Positions 9,481 through 22,919 of a DNA stretch of 38,030 bases are shown here, one piece after another; the first letter of the stretch is position 1, and every line of letters starts with the position of its first letter. The stretch comes from Purshia tridentata (Eukaryota > Streptophyta > Magnoliopsida > Rosales > Rosaceae). The DNA is taken from NCBI GenBank assembly GCA_003254885.1, contig QANT01000528.1:1-38030 (forward strand), written 5' to 3'. Below the pieces are notes generated by a model, which was not told the DNA's origin, ran no database searches, and saw only the letters and a program-made list of their open reading frames with translations. Made by a program: the position numbers and the translations under genes.

Positions 9481-10629
9481 TAAATGTGTCATGTGCTAAA
9501 GACTGAAATAGCATATATTATAAAATCATTTTGATGTTTATGAGCTAATAAGCATACAAACTCTTTTGATCTTATTATGTTTAACACATATATAGCATGT
9601 TGAAAACATCGCTTATACTGGTAAGGGCAACTGTTTGTGTCCGTGAGGTAAAGCCTGAGGAAGGTCTAGTAGCTAGGTTTGTTTATATGGCTTATACTAA
9701 TGCAACCGTGCAGGCGTCATTCAGACTAACCCGACAGAACAAAGATGGTAATGATAAATCTGCCGATGGCCATCCCTAATGGAAACGGGAGGAAGAAGAT
9801 GATTTGTTTTTCTAATTGAAAAATCATTTTAATATTTCATAAGGTAAAACGGATTTTAAATAGTAATTTAGTGTATTTACACATATTTCAAGTTTGAATC
9901 TCTTTGTTGATAATAAAAAAATTTCAAATTTCTGCTCCTCAAATATCGTTTTGATTAAATAAAGTTAAGAGAGTATAATCTTAATATAAAGTCTAAATAA
10001 ATTTATCTCATACCAATTCGACTGAAAGGATTCTGTCGGACTTAAATACTATATGACCATATATAATATAAATTTTTTTATATTAGAACATTCTTTAACA
10101 CTATCTGAAATAATCATTGTATATTTGAAAATTTTCATATATAAAAACAGTATTGTATAACATAAATATCATATATCACTATATAATATTTGAATATAGA
10201 CTAAATCATTATGCTAAATATAACTTCCTTTTTTCGGCCAAGTTATGCTAAATAGAACTTAGAGCTATGAGCCTATGAACAAACAAGTTTTGATTAAAAA
10301 TAGTAGGGCTAATTTTTAGGTGGTTGAGTAATTGAGTTCTGAAGTGATTAGTATTATTTGCGGTTAAGAACTTAAGATTTTCTTGGCACCAAAAAATAAA
10401 AATATAATAGTTTCTTTAACTCTTTCTCCTCGTAAGGAGGAAATAAAAAAGAGAGGATATTTTGGTGGGAAATAAAAAAGAGAACGCGGCGGCTTTGCCC
10501 CTGTTCCTAAAGAAGAAAACCATCATCCAATTTATCTAGGGTTCATATTCCCAATTCCCCAATCAAAACCCACTCCATTCCTGATTTCAAATCAATCGAA
10601 ATCCCTGCAAATTTGGTTGCAGAATCATC
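9481..10629. other. Intergenic region between Hsp70 copy 3 and KIN17
   Basis: AT-rich. A 60-codon open frame at 9597-9779 has no recognisable family and is probably chance. I see no sequence for an Hsp70 lid or EEVD tail. The KIN17 promoter and leader occupy the last few hundred bases. Confidence 0.6.
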
Positions 10630-11826
10630 ATGGGGAAGAACGACTTTCTCACCCCAAAGGCCATCGCGAACCGCATCAAGGCCAAGGGGCTCCAGAAGCT
10701 TCGGTGGTACTGCCAGATGTGCCAGAAGCAATGCCGGGACGAGAACGGCTTCAAGTGCCACTGCATGAGCGAGAGCCACCAGCGCCAGATGCAGATCTTC
10801 GGCGAAAACGCCAACCGCGTCGTCGAGGGCTACTCCGAGGAGTTCGAGCGCAGCTTTCTAGACCTCATGAAGCGGAGCCACCGCTTCAGCCGCATCGCCG
10901 CCACCGTGGTCTACAACGAGTACATCAACGACCGCCACCACGTTCATATGAATTCGACCGAGTGGGCCACGTTGACTGAGTTCGTCAAGTACTTGGGGAG
11001 GACGGGGAAGTGTAAGGTTGAGGAGACGCCGAAGGGTTGGTTCATTACGTACATTGATAGAGATTCGGAGACGCTTTTTAAGGAGAGGTTGAAGAACAAG
11101 AGAATTAGGGCTGATATGGCAGAGGAAGAGAAGCAGGAGAGGGAGATTAAGAAGCAGATTGAGAGGGTTTGTCAGTCGATGCCTATAGCGACTGAGGGAA
11201 CTGATCAAGCTGAAGGAGGTGGTGAGATTAATAGGGAATTGAAAGTGGAGAGTGGTGTTAAGATTGGTTTTGCTCTTGGGTCATCGAAATTAGGACCGAA
11301 GGAGAAAGCGGAGAGTTCAAAGTTGGTGTTTGAGGAGGTGGAGGATGATAAGACTGAGAGGAAGAGTAAGAATTTGGAGAAAAATGGGAGCGGGAGTGGT
11401 GCGGGGAGCTTGGCTTTGGAGGAGTTGATGAGGGAGGAGGAGAAGAAGAAGGAGAAGATTAATAGGAAGGACTATTGGTTGCGTGAGGGAATCATTGTTA
11501 AAGTTATGAGTAAAGCATTGGCTGACAAGGGTTACTATAAGCTAAAAGGGGTTGTGAGGAAAGTGATTGACAAGTATGTTGGGGAGATTGAAATGCTTGA
11601 CAGCAAGCATGTTTTGAGAGTTGACCAGGAAGAGCTTGAGACTGTGATTCCACAAATTGGGTGCCTTGTGAAGATTGTGAATGGAGCTTACCGAGGATCC
11701 AATGCAAGGTTGCTGGCCGTGGACACAGATAAGTTTTGCGCCAAGGTTCAGATAGAGAAGGGTATCTATGATGGTAGAGTGCTTAAAGCTGTTGAGTATG
11801 AGGATATCTGCAAACTTGCCCAATGA
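10630..11826 (+). CDS. KIN17: KIN17-like DNA/RNA-binding nuclear protein
   Basis: This is a 398-residue homologue of KIN17, a conserved nuclear protein linked in animals and plants to DNA replication or repair and pre-mRNA processing. The family start MGKNDFLTPKAIANRIKAKG is present, so the start is secure. A zinc finger follows with Cys28, Cys31, His44 and His50 (C-X2-C-X12-H-X5-H). The winged-helix-like KIN17 domain spans about 51-160. A charged Lys/Glu-rich middle (about 155-275) looks like a coiled coil or disordered region. A C-terminal tandem SH3-like part starts near DYWLREGI (281) and includes a KOW-type stretch (IGCLVKIVNGAYRG). There is no intron. The first roughly 320 nt are strongly GC-rich with C/G-ending codons, while the rest has codon use like its neighbours. 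It lies on the same strand as ECR, which follows 2.4 kb downstream. Confidence 0.96.
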   Translation: MGKNDFLTPKAIANRIKAKGLQKLRWYCQMCQKQCRDENGFKCHCMSESHQRQMQIFGENANRVVEGYSEEFERSFLDLMKRSHRFSRIAATVVYNEYINDRHHVHMNSTEWATLTEFVKYLGRTGKCKVEETPKGWFITYIDRDSETLFKERLKNKRIRADMAEEEKQEREIKKQIERVCQSMPIATEGTDQAEGGGEINRELKVESGVKIGFALGSSKLGPKEKAESSKLVFEEVEDDKTERKSKNLEKNGSGSGAGSLALEELMREEEKKKEKINRKDYWLREGIIVKVMSKALADKGYYKLKGVVRKVIDKYVGEIEMLDSKHVLRVDQEELETVIPQIGCLVKIVNGAYRGSNARLLAVDTDKFCAKVQIEKGIYDGRVLKAVEYEDICKLAQ

Positions 11827-13949
11827 GTTTGATATAAAACTTTTGTTGATGGAAATTGAACTATAGTGTTTATGATCATCATCTTTTCAAGTATGTTACC
11901 CTTGTTTCGAAAGTATATTATGATATAAATGCATGTTGGTTCTCTTCCATTATATGCTCTGCAAACTATCTGTTAATTTGGAAGACTGAAGAAGTATGCC
12001 TTGTGTACACACCACAATAGCTTGGTTGCAAACCCAATCCTGTTGTCAATTCTTACAGTTATATGTATGATTATTTTGGATACCCTTTGTTGTTTTATGG
12101 AATTTTACACTGCATATAGCATTTGAATATGCAAATTCATTCTCATTGTTGAATGCTTAGGAGAAAAACTTGAATTTTCCATGCAATTGTAGGTAAATGG
12201 AAATTTGATGCTAAATTTAACATTTTTCGTTTTTATTATCTATGATGATGATTCCCAATGTACTAGTGCTCTCATTCTTGAACAATCTATATTACCTTAC
12301 AGTAAGAGTTTCCTTGTGATTCGTATAATGTTTCATGATCCTGTTTTTTTATTTACTTTCATTTCAACAGCTGAACAATAGGTCTGATCTCTCCCACTTT
12401 GTGCACACTTGTGCATAAAGCAATAGGTACTCTTTTCCTTCAGTAGATTTTACTGCCAGTTACGAGGCTTTGTCTTCTAGTCATTACTGGGATAAAAACA
12501 AGTTGTGCTTGTGTGCTTTTTTTGTTTGTTACATAGGGGTAAAAAAGTTCTCTGACTAGCTATGAATGTGTCAAATATTAAGAGATTTAAAATTGTTTAT
12601 CATGGGATTGTGAGCAGAATATTTCACCTGATTGTGGCATACCCCTTTTTTGCTGTGACGGACTGCATTCTGTTTTAGCACTTTTTATCTGTTTGACAAT
12701 GTTAGGCGAAAGTACTTTGTATTCAAAAACAGAAAATTCTATATATGTGTGCTTTTCAATCGGAATTTCATTTTGTTATTTTGCATAAAATGTTACAGTG
12801 GTAATATTCGGAATGTAAAATCATTACTGCCTATAATGCATGTTCTGGTTCTTTTTGGCACCTATCTAGGGTCCAGAAGCTGTGGATGGTGTTCTACTTG
12901 TGGCAACCAACAGTTCCCATTGCACTAGTATTACATGGTTGTTTTTCTATTTTCTATTATTTCTTTGCACTGTTACACAGTTGCATAGATGGCTTATGTA
13001 AAATGTTAAAGTCAGGAAGTCTACTGCTATTGGTATTAAATTGACCTGGAATATGTTTATTTAGTAGCAGAGTTCACAATGGAAAAACACACACAAAACA
13101 GCTATTACAGCTTATGTGAACTAAGAAACGTTGAAGTTGTAGGCCTTCAGACTTCAGAGGTGAACCTTCTAGGCCCACTGTAAATACCCCTTCTGGGCCT
13201 TCAGAGGTGAACCAATCTTTTCAGAACCTAAAAGTGGCCCCCATCTTTGGGCTGAAGAAAGACTCCTCCCTGCTTTGCACTTGTGGACAGTGTATTGTCA
13301 AACCGCATAACTAAACTCCTGATTGGACCTTTCTACTCCTACCATGTCATTAGTCATTACTTATAGTTAAAAACAATAAATGTTGAAGTTTTTATTTTCA
13401 GTCAGTGCATTGAATAATTTCAGCAACGGCTTAAATATGTGATTAATCTGGTAATATTATTGATTACATGGGCCCAATAGTTAATTATAATCAATTCTCA
13501 ACAGCCAAATGGACCCCCAATGCGTAAAAACTATAAGTTAGTAGTGCATAAGTGAATTGAAAAAGAACTTTTATTAGACGTGTATATTGTTTTTATCACG
13601 TGAGAGGAATGTTATCCAATTTTTGTACCGTTTCTTTTTTTTTTAATGTATTTTTATAATTTAAACAGTTTAAATTTTAGATAATTATTTGAATATTATT
13701 ATTTATTTGATTGATTTTTTATAAAGATTTTCATACGTAAATTTAACAAATGAACGGTTTTAATTATAAATTTTCAATACAAAAATTTTCGGTGAATTAA
13801 GTAGTATTCTCACGGGTTTGGGATGGCTAGTTAAAGGAACTATGGCCCACCAAAGAGAGCCCTTCCTACTTCATAGCATGTCTTAGGGCCGTGTAGTGTA
13901 GTTCATCAGCCTTGATAGTTAGCTATCCAACCCCAACCACACGCCATTA

Positions 13950-13957
13950 TTATATAT
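13950..13957 (+). promoter_or_regulatory. TATA-like box of ECR/CER10
   Basis: TTATATAT lies about 240 nt upstream of the ECR start codon and is followed by a CT-rich leader. The spacing fits a transcription start near 13985. Confidence 0.4.
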
Positions 13958-14105
13958 CCATCCGATATCGCCCAAACTAACTCCTACACGAAACAAACAA
14001 ATTTAACATCGTTATTAAAGAGAGCCCCAACACCCATTTTCGGATCTCACTCACTCTCATTCTCATTTCTATCTTTTGCTTCTGTTTCGTCTGTCTGCAA
14101 TTTGA

Positions 14106-14120
14106 ATGGAAGCTGTGTGA
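14106..14120 (+). promoter_or_regulatory. Short upstream ORF in the ECR leader
   Basis: ATG-GAA-GCT-GTG-TGA (peptide MEAV) lies 86 nt before the main ECR start and is out of frame with nothing else. If the transcript starts near 13985 the ribosome would meet this ATG first, which could lower translation of ECR. Confidence 0.4.
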
Positions 14121-14193
14121 TATTGGTCACGAATTAAAGGCTTAGTTGCTTGCTCAAATTGGTTAAGTAGGTCGCTCTCACTTGCTCTCAAAG

Positions 14194-16608
14194 ATGAAGG
14201 TGACCGTAGTTTCACGGAGTGGTCGAGAAGTTGTTAAGGGTGGCCTCGAGCTTAATGATTCTGTATGCTTGTCTTTACCTTCAACTTTCTTCCTTTTTAG
14301 TATGTATATCTCTGTTTAATTCCTGAGAGCTTAAAAAAAAAAGGAAAGGAGATTGATTTTTGAAATTTATGTTATATGTTGGGTTTTTTTTGAAGAATGA
14401 AGGCCTTGATTTCACTGGATTATAAATTTGTGTTAGGTTCAGTTTAGTGAAAGATTCAAGCTTTCCCTGAATTCAAATAAAAGATGAGAAATTTGGTTCT
14501 CTTATGTTTTGGGGAGCCTATTGAAACCCATTTCGTAGCTTTTCTGACTGTGTTTGTCTGACTGCCTGTGTTGCAGGCCACAGTGGCTGATCTGCAGGAG
14601 GCAATTCATAAGCGAAGTAAGTGCTGGATATGCTTCTTTTTCCTGTTGAACTTGTGTAGCTGAATAAGCATTGTCTGTTAAGGTTGCTTTTTGGTCAATT
14701 AACATCTATTACCCAAAAAAAAAAGGATTGATTGAGGGCTATATGCTTACAAATTGTGATTTTTAAGCTTTCTGCACCATCATATGTTCTTAAGTTTTGG
14801 AATAGAGTTTTTCAGATGCATGATTAATAGTTTTCTGCACCATCATGTTGGTTTTTTCTTTGACTAATAAGTTAGCCAAATTTAGGGAGATCCACGATTG
14901 GTCATTTATGGCATAGTTTTCATGCATTATAAAACAAGCAAAAGGAAAGAAAAGACAGGAATGATACTACTACACATTGCATTTGTTGGGATTTGTTTAC
15001 AGTGTGCTTCCTTTATTTTAGAAGTACAACAACTTAAATGCGTAGGACATTTTGGATTTGTTAGCAAACTTGGCAATTAGGTTCCTTTCCTGAATTATTT
15101 GTTACCAATATCTGGAATCGTCTAGGTTACTGAACATGGTATATTTCATTGCTGAAAATTTTGTGATACTTATCTAGAGCTTTTTGTTGTCACCAGAGGC
15201 ACTGTATATTGTAAGTTTGTCATAACCTGATTGCATGTATTATGTCAACAGCCAAAAAGTTCTATCCTGAAAGACAGCGGCTTACCCTCCCCCTCCAACC
15301 AGGATCAAAAGAGAGGCCAGTTGTCCTTAGTAGCAAGAAGAGTCTCAAAGAGTATTGCAGTGGGAACTTGGATAACTTGACTGTGGTGTTCAAGGACCTA
15401 GGTCCACAAGTGTCTTACAAAATACTCTTCTTCTGGGAGTATGTGGGTCCATTGATCATTTATCCCATCTTTTACTTCTTCCCTGTTTACCAGTATTTGG
15501 GCTTCAAAGGAGACCGTGTCATTCACCCAGTCCAGACATATGCTATGTACTATTGGTGCTTCCACTACTTCAAACGTATTATGGAAACATTTTTCATACA
15601 TCGGTTCAGTCATGCAACATCACCCCTCTCCAATGTATTCCGGAATTGTGCCTATTATTGGAGCTTTGCTGCTTACATAGCTTACTATGTGAATCACCCA
15701 CTTTACACCCCTGTTAGTGATCTTCAAATGAAGATTGGGTTTGGTTTCGGGATAATAATGCAAATCTCGAACTTCTATTGCCATATACTGCTGAAGAACC
15801 TGAGAAGCCCTGATGGAAATGGAGGATATCAAATCCCACGTGGTTTTCTGTTCAATATTGTGACATGTGCAAATTACACAACAGAGATTTATCAGTGGTT
15901 GGGCTTCAATATTGCAACACAGACAGTTGCTGGTTATATCTTTGTTGTGGTTGCTGCTTCTATCATGACCAATTGGGCCCTCACGAAGCACCGCCGTTTG
16001 AAGAAGGTAAGCTTCTAGACTATTTGTCCTACAAGACAAATATTTTGTTCTATTTGCTAAAAGCTGCCAGTGTGTTTTTTTGCTAAAATGTTAGGTCTCC
16101 TGTTTAGCTAACATCTTGCTCTATATTTATCCCCACCTTGATTGGGTTTAATTCCATGAATCAATAAGTATAATATTTGCACATATTTACATACATAAGA
16201 CTTGGTTCTTGTTTAAGGTTTATTTGTAAACCTTTTTTAGAGAATAACTCTATACTTAAGACATAGATGTGTTTATTTTTTATGTATAGAATGTGTCAGT
16301 GCGAGGGTGAGTGGGTTTGCATGCATGATTAATAAATGCATTGTAAATTGAACTTCAACGGAATCTGATACCAAAATTGTCATAAATCTGTTGTGAATTG
16401 CTATTTTCTAATTTGATGGATTTAGAATTTGCTTTCTTGACAAACCTACATTGCCACTGCTATTTGAGCTGGACGAGATCTAATGAATTCATAGGTTTTA
16501 TTTACACATTGAGTTGTTGTGATACCTTGTCATCTGCAGCTATTTGATGGGAAGGATGGAAGACCCAAGTATGCACGCCGATGGGTGATACTACCTCCAT
16601 TCCTGTAG
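14194..16608 (+). CDS. CER10: Very-long-chain trans-2-enoyl-CoA reductase (ECR)
   Basis: This enzyme catalyses the last step of the microsomal fatty-acid elongase cycle, reducing trans-2-enoyl-CoA with NADPH to supply very-long-chain acyl chains for waxes and sphingolipids in the ER membrane. The CDS is join(14194..14262,14577..14616,15252..16006,16540..16608), 310 residues, the length I recall for Arabidopsis CER10. The start [13 protein letters not shown] matches the family. The N-terminal part (about 1-85) is ubiquitin-like. Several membrane segments follow (for example 94-120 and 165-210). The C-terminal half is the steroid 5-alpha-reductase-type domain with Lys144-Arg145, equivalent to the essential Lys-Arg pair of yeast Tsc13, and a conserved [13 protein letters not shown] stretch (about 244-256). 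It ends in [10 protein letters not shown]. All joins have GT-AG borders. A polyadenylation signal AATAAA occurs at about 16972. Confidence 0.97.
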
Positions 16609-17716
16609 AAGTGATCGCGAGCCTGCCCTATTGGCCTCTTTGATATTTAAGTGTTAGATTCCACCAGCGCTGATGGGTGATCAACTTGATGAAGTTGAGA
16701 CAGCATATTTCACCCAATTTCAGGGTTGAACTTAGCATTCTGCTGAAGCATTGTAATTCATTTGGACTTACTTGGGGATTTGCTTGTTGATCTATAAAAG
16801 AGTGGTCATCTTGTTCTTCTTAGTTGAAATGTTGTCATTTGCATTTTGTGACCATCTATGAAATTTCTCTTTTCTTAAAATTTTGTTATTGGAAACAATA
16901 ATTTCGTTATTACAACAATGTAATGACCGAGAGGCTATCTTTGAGTTACAGCTCTCAGATGCTGGCTGATGAATAAATAATGTTGACATGTTGTTATTTT
17001 AATATGAATCACCATAAACATAAACAATCATATGCCGGTTGGTATGCTTGCATGAATGCTAAGCTCTGGTTCACACCATCAGAACATTTCATAAAGAATG
17101 GTTGTTTCATCATCAACCTAAAATTCTCATTTCTCTGCATCATATTGAAAGAGAAATAGCCTGAATGAGCTTGCAATGACAATAACTCAAAGCCTAGCTG
17201 GTGACAGTGGGGATTCCAATTCGGCCAACCATAGTATGACTTTTAAGTAGATCGTAGACAAACGCATCACCTTTTCGCGGTCAAGTTATACCTCCACAGT
17301 AAATTACTTGCTAACAACGCTATTTACGGTTCAACTTTCGCCCTTCCTCTCCTCTCCCAGAAAAATAAAAAGCAATTTGCATGTGAATTGGGATTATGTG
17401 GATTTAAAAAAAAGGGGGTGGGGGTAAATTAGGTATAAAAAATTAAGAAAGCAAGAGATAAAAATGAGGACAGTGGAGAAAAATGACTGGAACAGCGGAA
17501 GGAGCTGTAAGGAGCAGGCATAATAGCCCCACACACGAGGGAGCCCAGCCCATGGACGCGTTCTCAAAGTCTTTCCCACTCCCATTAAATCTAACGGCCC
17601 ACATCACATCACATCACTTGTTCTTCTTACAAAATACATACCTCCTCCATTTCTTTCGCCCACTCTCTCAAGCACTCCGTCTCGACTTTCATTCTCCGTC
17701 TCTCAAATTCAGCAAG
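16609..17716. other. ECR 3' flank and actin promoter/leader exon
   Basis: This stretch contains the ECR 3' UTR, with AATAAA at about 16972-16977. It then holds the actin promoter, including a short CATCA-type repeat at about 17601-17617 and a CT-rich untranslated first exon ending at 17716. No additional gene is seen. Confidence 0.55.
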
Positions 17717-18378
17717 GTACATTCCTCACCCTCTTTCCTTATCTCTCTCATTCACCGCTTTCATTTCCATCTCTTTGGCTAGCGCTTTAGATCTCTGTGT
17801 TTTTTCTGTTTCGTGGTTTGAATGATTTCGTTGCTGCATGTTTGGTTTGGGAGTTTTCGATGTTTGATTTTGTATCAATGTGCATCGATTAAGGATTACC
17901 CGTATGCGTTTTATGCCCCTTTGTGTACTGGGAACTACAATGGAATGAAAGTTGTATGCGAATTGTGAAATCTAAGAAAATGTTTTTATATGAATTGGAT
18001 GCATAAGACCAAAGAGAAAATGGGAGTGCTTGTATTAGTTACAGCAAATGAGATTCAGGCATCACATAGGTGATATCTTCACATTAGTCTACTATATGTT
18101 ATGTTCCTACAGTCTGCAGTGAAATCATGTTTGAATAGTTGTCTAATGTTCTCTTGTCAGATACTGTGACATGTAATGTTATCAGATCAATATTGTTGGT
18201 CTGATGGAATCGTAGATTTTATAATCATACAAAATGATATAGAAGAAAATTTTAAGTAACTGAGGCTGTCAGAAACAACGAACAGAAAAGAAAATAATGC
18301 TGGTTTCTGGGTAGTTTTCTTTTTTTGCATTTTTTCAAATGAGGCAGTTGTTGTAACTGATTGTGATAAACCTAGCAG
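17717..18378 (+). other. Leader intron of the actin gene
   Basis: TTCAGCAAG|GTACATTC donor and CCTAGCAG|GTAGAAG acceptor bound a 662-nt T-rich intron ending 10 nt before the actin ATG. Plant actin genes characteristically carry a leader intron at this position, often important for expression. Confidence 0.75.
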
Positions 18379-18388
18379 GTAGAAGAAA

Positions 18389-20099
<1,711 letters not shown>

Positions 20100-20680
20100 A
20101 TGTTTTATAATAGGATCATGAAGAGAATTAGTGTTGTGTTTATTTTTCAAAGAAGTGCAGCTTGGAACCCATTGTGTCTTTGTTATCCTTCTATGTTATT
20201 ATCTTGTTGGGGTGATGACTTTGAGAAGGCGAGGAGTCAATTTTAAGTATGGGTCTTCCATTATTATCTTTTGTTTTCACTTTTTGCCTGACCCCAACTA
20301 ACCATGGATGCAACTAAGGATGGACGCATCAAATTGTTGGTGGCTGATCTTCACATAAATTCTTTACAATTAATGTCTTGCAAATTGACTTTGGACCTAA
20401 AAACTAGCAAAGCGAGGCTGAATATGCAAATCAGAACGAGCCAACTCTGAAGTTCATGAGGCTGGCAACTAATCATGAATATAAACAACAAACATAGAAA
20501 ATGGCTCTCTTTTCAAACTATCCATGTTCTGATACTATCATCATCATGTGTATAAATATACATCCAAACTATACATTGAAATATATACAACTGGGTCATC
20601 ACAAATGATTCAAAACAGCTCCTGCCATTTTAGCTAACCTCAAATGGCTTCCACTCCAATAGTTGGATGTCTTTCAAGAT
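20100..20680. other. Convergent 3' flanks of actin and the ENTH gene
   Basis: The region lies between convergent genes and should contain both 3' UTRs. It is AT-rich with no open frame of note. Confidence 0.6.
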
Positions 20681-21770
20681 TCATTTCACAGAAGAAAGAA
20701 GGGATTCTACAGTCTGATGCTCATCCTCGCAAAATGGGTGATCAATTTGTTGTGCTTTCTTCACCTCTTCATTCATTAAGACATTCTCATCCGAGTCAAA
20801 GAGACTTTGATGATGATCATTGTAGTGAGAATTACATCTCTCATATGTTTTTAAAGACAAGTCCTTCAAGCTTGAATTTTGTTCCTCTCTCACAGAAGAA
20901 CGCTGCAGGCTGAAGCTCCCGAACCCTTCGATCCCACGTGTTAGATTGCGAGCTCTGGCCCTCTCTTCTTTCAGAAATGCCGCGTCTTCAACAAGTCTCA
21001 GTACTCTCTCAGATAACTTTCTTACACTTAATCCCCAGTTAAACCTGCATGCCAAACACAAATCTCATTGGAAATTGAATACTCGTAACGAAGCACAACT
21101 CTAAAGTGAAAATGCATTAAGAACATCCAACCCTTTCTCATCGATATGCTGAAGCCTTCCCATCTCCTTGATAACATCTTTATCACCCCGAAACTCCTCT
21201 GCAATTCTCAGTGGTCCATGGCTTAGAAGGTGTTCCAAAAGAATTAAAGCCTTGTAAGAGACTCTCCAATTCTTTCTATCAAAGTTCAACAACCTGACTT
21301 ATTGGTAACAAAAAAGAAGAAACTTAATTGAAGTAGATGCATGTTATGCAGATTAAAAAATAGCTCAATAAATCAAATTACAAAAAAAAAACCTTTTATG
21401 TAGAATTTCCACAATCCTCCAATAATCATCAACTTCAAAGGCCGCCCGGGATATCACTCCAATGGTACGTGTGTCTGGTGGCCATGGGTTTTCATTTGTG
21501 GCTTCTTCTGTCATTCTATAAACTCCATCCACAACAACAACAAGAATCCACATCACAAACAAATTAATCTAAAATCTCATGTCGAGATTATGAACTAATC
21601 CATGAGGTGAATTAAAAATTAAGGACTAAATATGATGATATAAACGTACAACCCTAAACTCACAGTTCTGCAGGAGTTACATCAGTGAGTGCCAAACGAG
21701 CAGTTCTGATCTTCTCTTTCAAGAAGGAAGAGGCTTGCTTCTTCAATTCGAAGAACAAAGGGCTGCTCAT
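20681..21770 (-). CDS. Short ENTH-domain protein (epsin-like)
   Basis: The CDS is complement(join(20681..21044,21132..21293,21393..21515,21664..21770)), 251 residues. ENTH domains bind phosphoinositides and help recruit clathrin coats at the trans-Golgi, endosomes or plasma membrane. The start MSSPLFFELKKQASSFLKEK leads into an ENTH domain covering about residues 5-150. Family stretches include LTEEATNENPWPPDT, ISRAAFEVDDYWRIVEILHKR, WRVSYKALILLEHLLSHGP and FNWGLSVRKLSERVL. After LTRGIEGFGSF the tail (about 175-251) is short, Ser/Glu-rich and without clear clathrin-box, DPW or NPF motifs, unlike full epsins of 500 residues or more. It therefore resembles the small plant ENTH-only group. All three introns have GT-AG borders with phases that close exactly. 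The exon 3 donor (AAAGG|GTTGGATG) is weak. Confidence 0.92.
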
Positions 21771-22919
21771 GGTGCTATTGTTGTTTGGAATTGGAAGGAT
21801 CAACATGCATGAATCTGTCTAAGGTGATGAAAGTTTGCTATGGATTTCCTCATGAGCCGTGTGTACGTAAGAAGTGCAACTGCTCCATTACCACAACAAA
21901 CACTAACTACTCTCTAAAAGTTGATTTTGCATATGTAATGAGAAGAATTGGGAACTATTTGAGAATATTTTATCACACTAGTAAAAAAGTTTCAAACTCT
22001 CGGTTTTGTCATAGGGAAGAGGTGGTGACATGACATCACACCAAAAACACATGACATCACACCAAAAACAAAGGCAACTCCGGTTAGCCTCTAATTAGCC
22101 TTAAAAAGTCGATTAGGTCGACTTCACGCAATTTTTACCAAAATGTGAAGCAAGAGTGCAAGAATCACTACTGTTCCGTTAACAACATGGTTAATACTTT
22201 TTAAAAATTGGTACGCTTCCTTAATACGGTGGTGAGAATTGAACCCTATAACACTTTTTTCTCCTTCTAAATCCAAATAGGCACAAGAAAAGAGCAAATA
22301 GACCGGAGTCACTGGACCAATCTACAAAAATGAAAAGGTCCCCAGGCTACATGTAGTTAAAACAGCAGAGTAAATCCTTCTTGAGTCAAAGTCTTACTAG
22401 TTGAGACAATCAATGGAGATTGGGAAGGTACAGGTTCATTAAAAAAGGCAAAGGTTACCTAATTGTATGAAAAATTTTAACGCATATGGTACAAGAATAA
22501 AGTCACTGATGCACATAGTTAATACAAAAATAGATGATTATAATTCACGAAGTTTATGATCAGGACCATTATATTGTTAATATATGCTCCATTTGTTTCT
22601 AAACGTATAACTTCAGTCAAGCACTCCTACAAAAGTGATGCTACTCCGAAGTCGGATATGAAAATATATGATTCTAAGAAACAAAGCAGTAGCCCCTCAA
22701 AATAAATTTTACATACCAAAATCACATTGTTAGATCACGGCTTGCCTAAATAAACTATAAAAAGACCCTCTATATTTGCTCTCTGCGAATGCTTTGATAG
22801 GAAAAGATTCAGATGTCCTGTTGTTCGTCTAATAAGGTGTATTTTGCTTTCCACTGGTGACGAATAGTGGGAAGGCCAGGAGGATCACAATGCTTCTGAT
22901 AAATTGAGCTCGTGAACAG
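21771..22919. other. ENTH gene promoter and ALG5 3' flank
   Basis: No gene is visible. A perfect 21-bp tandem duplication lies at 22029-22070. The remainder is AT-rich and without recognisable elements. Confidence 0.55.
22029..22070 (+). repeat. Perfect 21-bp tandem duplication
   Basis: CATGACATCACACCAAAAAC plus A occurs twice without interruption (22029-22049 and 22050-22070). It lies about 260 bp upstream of the ENTH start codon. Confidence 0.9.

Larger units (their letters stand above)
11827..14193. other. KIN17 3' flank and ECR promoter/leader
   Basis: No coding exon is recognisable in these 2.4 kb. The first part is the KIN17 3' UTR and T-rich flank. A 15-bp direct repeat (CTTCAGAGGTGAACC) occurs at 13152 and 13199. 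A perfect G-box CACGTG lies at 13597-13602. A TATA-like box (TATATAT) at about 13950-13957 precedes the ECR leader, which contains a 4-codon upstream ORF at 14106-14120. Confidence 0.5.

Noticed and set aside
9769-9778. GCCATCCCTA, reverse complement of the TAGGGATGGC terminus seen at 5875
   Set aside because: Only 10 bp with no partner end at a sensible distance and no target duplication; a chance match is likely.
9597-9779. 60-codon open frame downstream of Hsp70 copy 3
   Set aside because: Does not resemble an Hsp70 lid or any family I recognise; short and probably chance.
13152-13213. 15-bp direct repeat CTTCAGAGGTGAACC with 47-nt period
   Set aside because: Two copies only, with no transposon or regulatory context.
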